Shown: positions 6,350 through 10,773 of the stretch, piece after piece
Layout of the letters: the number at the start of each line of letters is the position of its first letter
How positions within the stretch are numbered: the stretch's first letter is position 1
DNA from: Emcibacteraceae bacterium
GTDB lineage: Bacteria > Pseudomonadota > Alphaproteobacteria > Sphingomonadales > Emcibacteraceae
DNA: 10,773 nucleotides
Assembly (NCBI GenBank): GCA_016763335.1
Contig: JAESUD010000168.1
Location: 1 to 10,773, forward strand
Reading direction: 5' to 3'
Made by a program: the position numbers and the translations under genes
Notes under the pieces: model-generated
What the model saw: only the letters and a program-made list of their open reading frames with translations
Database searches by the model: none
Told to the model about the DNA's origin: nothing

Positions 6350-7711
6350 ATGAAGAATATAGCCATCGCGACTATCGCATTTTTTATGACTTTTTTACCG
6401 ACCCATGCCCAGCAAACATTGGAAGACATGATTTTACCACTTCGTGAACGTGCAAAAATAATGGATGATTTATTAAAAGATCGCCTTGATACACTTGTGC
6501 CCATGTTAATGCGCCGTGAAGCCATTGACGCATGGGTGATCATTTCCCGTGAATATAATGAAGATCCGGTTCTTAAAACCATGCTGCCGGCAACATGGTT
6601 AAGCGCAAGACGCCGTACGGTATTAATTTTCCTAGACCACGGAGCAGAAAATGGTGGCGTTGAACGGATTGCCGCCGCCCGTTACGGCGTTGGTGATATA
6701 TTCGAAGGCGGTTGGAACCCAGACGAAGAACCAGACCAATGGCGCCGTATCGCCCAGATTATGGACGAATTTAATCCTAAAAAAATTGCCCTTAATTATT
6801 CCGACGACTGGGCCCATGCGGACGGCTTAACTTATTCTGAACAACGTGATTTCATTGCCAATATTCCCGACAGATTACGCACACGTATAGTTTCCGCTGA
6901 AAAACTTTCCGTTGGTTGGTTAGAAACCCGTACAGATAAAGAAATGATCATCTATGAAGATGTTATGAAAATCGCCCACGGCATCATCGCCGAAGGGTTT
7001 AACGGCAAAGTAATCACCCCCGGCACTACCACAACTGATGACCTTGTTTGGTGGTACAGACAACGCATTAATGACCTTGGGCTTGCGACATGGTTCCATA
7101 CCAGCATATCCGCCCAACGTTCCGATGCCTCAACCGCCCATATCAAAACCAATAACCTGGATGCTAATATACTTTATAAAGGCGATAACGTTCATATTGA
7201 TTTTGGTATTTCCTATCTTGATCTTCAAACCGATACTCAGCAAAATGCCTATATCCTGCGCGACGATGAAACAGACGTGCCGGAAGCCTTAAAAATTGCC
7301 CTCAAAGGCGGCAATCAACTTCAAGATATGTTGACAGGTAATTTTCAAATTGGCCGTACTGGAAATGAAATTCTTAAATTAACCCGTGATCAATCAATTG
7401 CCGCTGGCATTGGCCCTATCATATATACTCACCCAATAGGCCTTCACGGTCATGCAGCGGGAACAACCATCGGCATGTGGGATAAACAGGACGGCGTACC
7501 AGGAAGCGGTGATTACCCAATGCATGCAAACACCGTATATTCCATCGAACTCACCGCCCTTGTTGATGTACCCGATAGCTGGAGCACTAAACCAATGCGA
7601 ATGATGTTAGAGCAAGACGGGCATTATGACGGCAGCACATTTCGTTATATAGCCGGACGACAAACCGAGTATCACATCATTGATCCAAAAGACGGGCAAG
7701 CGGACGAATAA
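6350..7711 (+). CDS. Secreted M24 family metallopeptidase (Xaa-Pro aminopeptidase/prolidase-like)
   Basis: A 453-residue pita-bread-fold peptidase. An N-terminal signal peptide (MKNIAIATIAFFMTFLPTHA) with likely cleavage after residue 20 predicts a periplasmic or exported enzyme. Residues about 30-200 form the creatinase-type N-terminal domain (WVIISREYNEDP, RTVLIFLDHG). The catalytic domain shows the expected dinuclear metal ligands: D284 and D295 (HIDFG...TDTQQNAY, with the canonical 11-residue interval), H366 or H368 (IGLHGHAAG), E400 (VYSIELTA) and probably E440 (GRQTEYHII). Family members remove N-terminal residues, often before proline, or split dipeptides; exact specificity is not readable. 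The ATG at 6350 follows AAGGAA by 11 bases. The next gene starts 2 bases after its stop, so they form an operon. Confidence 0.92.
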   Translation: MKNIAIATIAFFMTFLPTHAQQTLEDMILPLRERAKIMDDLLKDRLDTLVPMLMRREAIDAWVIISREYNEDPVLKTMLPATWLSARRRTVLIFLDHGAENGGVERIAAARYGVGDIFEGGWNPDEEPDQWRRIAQIMDEFNPKKIALNYSDDWAHADGLTYSEQRDFIANIPDRLRTRIVSAEKLSVGWLETRTDKEMIIYEDVMKIAHGIIAEGFNGKVITPGTTTTDDLVWWYRQRINDLGLATWFHTSISAQRSDASTAHIKTNNLDANILYKGDNVHIDFGISYLDLQTDTQQNAYILRDDETDVPEALKIALKGGNQLQDMLTGNFQIGRTGNEILKLTRDQSIAAGIGPIIYTHPIGLHGHAAGTTIGMWDKQDGVPGSGDYPMHANTVYSIELTALVDVPDSWSTKPMRMMLEQDGHYDGSTFRYIAGRQTEYHIIDPKDGQADE

Positions 7712-7713
7712 AT

Positions 7714-9228
7714 ATGAAACTGTTTAAATCAGTCATAATCATTAGCCTATTACCGCTATTTGCATGGGCAGACGATATTAGCAGTCAGAAAATTGACAGT
7801 ATCGTTGAAGATGTCATGACTATTTTTTCTGTACCCGGCATATCGGTTGGTGTCATTCAAAATGGTAAAGTCACCCACGCAAAAGGATATGGCGTTCGCG
7901 CCATAACGGGTGACGGCATGGTGGACGTGGATACATATTTCGGCATTGCCTCAAATAGCAAAGGGTTTACCGCAACTGCCCTCGCCTTGCTGGTTGAAGA
8001 CGGTAAAATTAAATGGGATGATCCGGTTAAAAAACATCTGTCGGAATTTAAGCTCTGGGATTCTTATATCACCGATAACTTTTCCATACGCGACCTTCTA
8101 TCACATCATACCGGCCTTCCGCTTGGCTCAGGTGATTTGATGTGGTGGCCTGACGCAAATTATCAACCGGATGAAATTATCCGTAAAATGCGCTATTTAA
8201 AACCCAATCGTGGGTTTCGAACAACTTATGAATATAATAATTTGCCATTCATTGTCGCCGGGGCACTTATTCCTGCTGTAACCGGGAAATCATATGAGGA
8301 TTTTTTACAGCAACGGATATTTGAGCCGCTTAACATGGATCGTTGCACTGCTAATACCCCCCTCATGGCGAATGATAATAATATAGCAGTGCCCCACGCC
8401 GTGCTCGATGGTTCCTTAAAACAAATAAAAAGATACCTTGTGATTGATAGTGTGGCGGGGTCGATGGCGGCTGCGGGCATTCAATGTTCCCTCGATGATC
8501 TTCTTAAATGGCAAATGATGCATATAAACCACGGACAAGGTTTTATGAATAGGAATAGCCATGATGCCCTTTGGCAGGTTAATACCGCTATGAATGTTGA
8601 TGAAAAACAAATGATACAAGATAAAACTCATTTTCGTGGATACGGCCTCGGTTTTAGCTTAAATGATTATCATGGTGTTAAGGTCATCTCACACGGCGGT
8701 GCGCTTATTGGAATGTATTCAAACCTTACCATGGCGCCGGAAATAGGTTTTGCTATTACCATAGTAACCAATCAACAATCCGGTGCCGCCTATACCGCTA
8801 TAAAAAATCAGATACTAAATTATGTTTTGGACGTTGCTAACCCTGTAACAACAACAGAGATATTCATGAGTGTCGAAAAATCCCGCTTGAATGAACAACA
8901 ATTAAGCGGGGACGGTCGCCCTGCCCTTGAGTTTGATAAGTATGTCGGCATCTATAATGATCATTGGTGGGATGATGTTGAAATTTCTAAAAATGACAAT
9001 GGGCTGTATTTTAGTTCTAAACGTTCGCCTAGTTTACGCGGTAAATTAATCCATTTTGAAGCCAATGTTTTTATTGTTCGCTGGGATGACCGTAACCATG
9101 AGGCCGATGCCTATGTTTATTTTTCCATAGACAATAATGATCAAATAAATGGTTTTACAATGAAGGCTGTATCAACTAGAACCGATTTCAGTTATGATTT
9201 TCATCATATCAATATGATTAAACGTTAG
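7714..9228 (+). CDS. Secreted serine hydrolase, beta-lactamase/PBP-like (S12) with DUF3471 C-terminal domain
   Basis: A 504-residue class C beta-lactamase-fold hydrolase. The signal peptide MKLFKSVIIISLLPLFAWA predicts a periplasmic location. Active-site motifs are S80-N-S-K83 (SxxK, in GIASNSKGFTATAL), Y174-N-N176 (YxN, in TYEYNNLPF) and H327-G-G329 (HxG in the KTG position). LLSHHTGLPLG (128-138) is also typical. Residues about 400-504 resemble DUF3471, a beta-sheet tail common on such enzymes and the reason it exceeds the roughly 380-residue core. The family includes D-aminopeptidases, esterases and peptidoglycan-related enzymes; a true antibiotic-resistance role is not implied. It lies 2 bases after the M24 gene, so an extracytoplasmic peptide-processing partnership is a reasonable inference. 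Confidence 0.92.
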   Translation: MKLFKSVIIISLLPLFAWADDISSQKIDSIVEDVMTIFSVPGISVGVIQNGKVTHAKGYGVRAITGDGMVDVDTYFGIASNSKGFTATALALLVEDGKIKWDDPVKKHLSEFKLWDSYITDNFSIRDLLSHHTGLPLGSGDLMWWPDANYQPDEIIRKMRYLKPNRGFRTTYEYNNLPFIVAGALIPAVTGKSYEDFLQQRIFEPLNMDRCTANTPLMANDNNIAVPHAVLDGSLKQIKRYLVIDSVAGSMAAAGIQCSLDDLLKWQMMHINHGQGFMNRNSHDALWQVNTAMNVDEKQMIQDKTHFRGYGLGFSLNDYHGVKVISHGGALIGMYSNLTMAPEIGFAITIVTNQQSGAAYTAIKNQILNYVLDVANPVTTTEIFMSVEKSRLNEQQLSGDGRPALEFDKYVGIYNDHWWDDVEISKNDNGLYFSSKRSPSLRGKLIHFEANVFIVRWDDRNHEADAYVYFSIDNNDQINGFTMKAVSTRTDFSYDFHHINMIKR

Positions 9229-9237
9229 GGGTATTAA

Positions 9238-9681
9238 GTGAAGAAAGGAACAAAAAGGTATTTTTACCTTGGCTTTGGTTGGCTGATGTTTGCTCTTGGC
9301 TTTATTGGTGCTTTTTTGCCGGTTTTACCAACCGTACCGCTTATGATACTTGCTCTTTGGGGCTTCTCGAATGGTTCTGAAAAATTGCATGGCTGGTTAT
9401 ATAATCACCCAAAATTCGGACAAAGTCTTAGGGATTGGGATAAACATCGTATGATCCCGGTCAAAGCAAAAATCATGTCAATTAGTATGATGAGTTTAAG
9501 CGCAACATATATGATTTTCTTTTCCGGCGTTCCTACATATGCATTAATTTGTGCACTCGGGCTCATGGCATATGGCGCTATTTATGTGCTTACAAAAACC
9601 AGCCACATCATTGCAAGCACTGAGGAAGAAGTTAAAGAAGTAAAAAAACCGGAAGAAACTACCCCTCCTCAAGAATCATAA
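9238..9681 (+). CDS. YbaN family (DUF454) inner-membrane protein
   Basis: A 147-residue membrane protein of unknown function. The DUF454 signature is clear: GFIGAFLPVLPTVPLMILALWGFSNGSEKLHGWLYNHPKFGQSLRDWDKHRMIPVKAK, given here only as its span (residues 22-79) with key parts LPTVPL, HPKFG and RDW. Four hydrophobic helices are likely (about 8-25, 26-44, 80-97, 100-118). A charged tail (EEEVKEVKKPEETTPPQES) follows that is longer than in short family members. The start is GTG at 9238, supported by AGGGG at the end of the preceding gene, 9 bases after whose stop it begins. It therefore closes the three-gene operon. Its last 23 bases overlap the opposing MarR-GNAT gene. Confidence 0.9.
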   Translation: MKKGTKRYFYLGFGWLMFALGFIGAFLPVLPTVPLMILALWGFSNGSEKLHGWLYNHPKFGQSLRDWDKHRMIPVKAKIMSISMMSLSATYMIFFSGVPTYALICALGLMAYGAIYVLTKTSHIIASTEEEVKEVKKPEETTPPQES

Positions 9682-10603
9682 AATAATCTGCCCGCTCGTA
9701 GGGTGTGTTTTTTGGCGCAGGTACTTCTTTAAATCCCATTTTTTTATAAAGTGTAATCGCCGGTACCAGGCTGCTGTTGGTTTCAAGAAAAAGCTCTGTA
9801 CCGCCTCGGGCCTTATATCGTTCAAGAATTTTTCTTACCAATATATTTCCTATTCCAAGTCCTTTGGCTTCTGGTAGCACACCCATTTTGCTTAACTCAA
9901 ATCTGGTTCCATCGTGATATTTAAGAGCAATCACGCCTACTGGTTTACCATCAAGCAAGGCAAAATAAATTTCACCACCCTTGTTAAGTATATATTTTTC
10001 GGGGTTATTTAATGCCACTAAATCGGCATGTTCCATAATGAATAATTCATCGATCCATTGCTTGTTAATATAACACCAGTCATCGCGGTATTTAACATCA
10101 AAAGCAACCATTTCAACCTTTCCTGCATGATTGGATTTTTTATTTTCGGCGTAACGTTTTGTAAATGATTTGCGTTTTAAGGCTCGCTCATAATCGGTGA
10201 AGGCTGATAAAATATTAGTATTACATTCATCAAGAACTGTCTGCATGGATATTTTACAGGTTTTCCATATTGGTTTTAAGGTTTTTACAAGTTCGTCACC
10301 TTGCTTGGTAAGACTAACAATTTTGCTTCTAGCATCCTTACCGGGCTTTAGGGATAATATATCTTTTGCGGCCATTTTTTTCACTGTCTGACTTATAGCA
10401 GAATGTGATAAACCGCTTAATTGTTGAATTTCAGCGAGGCTAATCGGGCCTTTATTGACCAGTGAATAAATGATCGGAAATTCACGCACGCTCATATCCA
10501 CCCCTTCAGCACTGTATAACTTATCCATTTCAGTGCTTAAAAGTTCGTATATACGTCGACATCTTGTGCCAATGCCAATTTCAAGAAAAAGTTCTTCGTT
10601 CAT
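9659..10603 (-). CDS. MarR-family HTH regulator fused to GNAT N-acetyltransferase
   Basis: A 314-residue two-domain protein. Residues about 5-145 form a MarR-type winged helix: VREFPIIYSLVNKGPISLAEI, a recognition helix near SHSAISQTVKKM (66-77) and the wing KPGKDARSKIVSLT (86-99). Residues about 165-314 are a GNAT acetyltransferase, with the acetyl-CoA-binding motif A around MGVLPEAKGLGIGNILV (240-256) and the closing ITLYKKMGFKEV (283-294). This fusion is a known architecture ('bifunctional HTH regulator/GNAT'). It may act as a regulator, an acetyltransferase or both; ligand and substrate are unknown. I use the ATG at 10603 because GAGAGTGG lies just before it. The frame extends four codons to a TTG at 10615 with no ribosome binding site. 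No terminator is visible at the overlap with the ybaN-like gene. Confidence 0.93.
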   Translation of the reverse strand: MNEELFLEIGIGTRCRRIYELLSTEMDKLYSAEGVDMSVREFPIIYSLVNKGPISLAEIQQLSGLSHSAISQTVKKMAAKDILSLKPGKDARSKIVSLTKQGDELVKTLKPIWKTCKISMQTVLDECNTNILSAFTDYERALKRKSFTKRYAENKKSNHAGKVEMVAFDVKYRDDWCYINKQWIDELFIMEHADLVALNNPEKYILNKGGEIYFALLDGKPVGVIALKYHDGTRFELSKMGVLPEAKGLGIGNILVRKILERYKARGGTELFLETNSSLVPAITLYKKMGFKEVPAPKNTPYERADYFMILEEG

Positions 10604-10616
10604 TACCACTCTCAAT

Positions 10617-10648
10617 TTATATTATTATTTATATAATTGATAATATAA
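10617..10648. promoter_or_regulatory. AT-rich inverted repeats upstream of the MarR-GNAT gene
   Basis: TTATATTATT (10617-10626) pairs with GATAATATAA (10639-10648) at 9 of 10 positions. Nested inside is TTATAT-N8-ATATAA (10629-10634 and 10643-10648). MarR proteins often bind 16-20 bp palindromes in their own promoter, so autoregulation is plausible. The sequence is nearly all A and T, where such repeats arise easily by chance. Confidence 0.3.
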
Positions 10649-10729
10649 TAACGAACTCAGCCATATCAAGTATTATAAGTTAAAGTAAATTCTTATATTT
10701 AACATTAAGATTAAACATTAAAACACAAC

Positions 10730-10773
10730 ATGCATCACCAAGAAAAAGTATCAATTGCCCCTTATTGTTTCAA
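10730..10773 (+). CDS. Possible N-terminus of a divergent gene, cut by the window edge
   Basis: From the ATG at 10730 the frame is open to the end, giving MHHQEKVSIAPYCF and a partial codon. The composition (several distinct residues, no low complexity) is gene-like, and a gene divergent from the MarR-GNAT gene would be expected. However, only 14 codons are visible and no clear ribosome binding site precedes them. I do not recognise the product. Confidence 0.3.
   Translation, partial: MHHQEKVSIAPYCF

Noticed and set aside
9659..9681. Possible terminator at the convergent overlap of the ybaN-like and MarR-GNAT genes
   Set aside because: No GC-rich stem or T-tract was found on either strand; the genes simply overlap by 23 bases.
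1..10773. Defence system, prophage, transposon or CRISPR
   Set aside because: No integrase, transposase, nuclease, repeat array or terminal repeat was seen; all sizeable frames are assigned to known chromosomal families.

Overview
The window looks like chromosome of an AT-rich alphaproteobacterium. DUF4169 and DUF2889 proteins, and an S8 protease with a C-terminal outer-membrane-type barrel, are typical of that class. An assignment near Kordiimonadales/Emcibacterales is only a guess from protein flavour and the low G+C. I see no tRNA or rRNA gene, insertion sequence, CRISPR array, integrase or phage gene, and base composition is even throughout. Most of it reads as ordinary housekeeping and accessory metabolism. 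I do not see a convincing undescribed multi-gene system.

Layout. (1) Positions 2-1522: the 3' part of a secreted subtilisin-like protease gene, entering from the left edge. A 58-codon DUF4169 gene overlaps its stop codon (1522-1698). (2) 1695-2252, minus strand: a DUF2889 protein, whose stop codon overlaps that of the DUF4169 gene. (3) 2364-3676: queC and queE, overlapping by 4 bases, two steps of 7-deazaguanine (queuosine precursor) synthesis. The 111-base gap before queC holds two perfect dyads. (4) 3685-5077, minus strand: an NhaC-type Na+/H+ antiporter gene broken by one extra base in an A6/T6 run. Removing one T restores a 463-residue family-length protein. It starts at TTG behind a good ribosome binding site and has a 13-bp palindrome in its promoter region. 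(5) 5176-6192, minus strand: a zinc-independent medium-chain dehydrogenase/quinone-oxidoreductase-like enzyme. (6) 6350-9681, plus strand: a tight operon of a secreted M24 (prolidase-like) metallopeptidase, a secreted serine beta-lactamase-like hydrolase with a DUF3471 tail, and a YbaN-family (DUF454) inner-membrane protein. (7) 9659-10603, minus strand: a MarR-GNAT fusion, convergent with and overlapping the ybaN-like gene. The last 158 bases are its AT-rich upstream region and possibly the first codons of a divergent gene.

How the genes relate. queC-queE is a clear pathway pair. The M24 peptidase and serine hydrolase are 2 bases apart, both carry signal peptides and probably act together on peptides outside the cytoplasm. 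The other genes are single units whose neighbours say little about function. The points most worth checking are the nhaC frameshift, the dyad touching the queC ribosome binding site and the nhaC operator-like palindrome.
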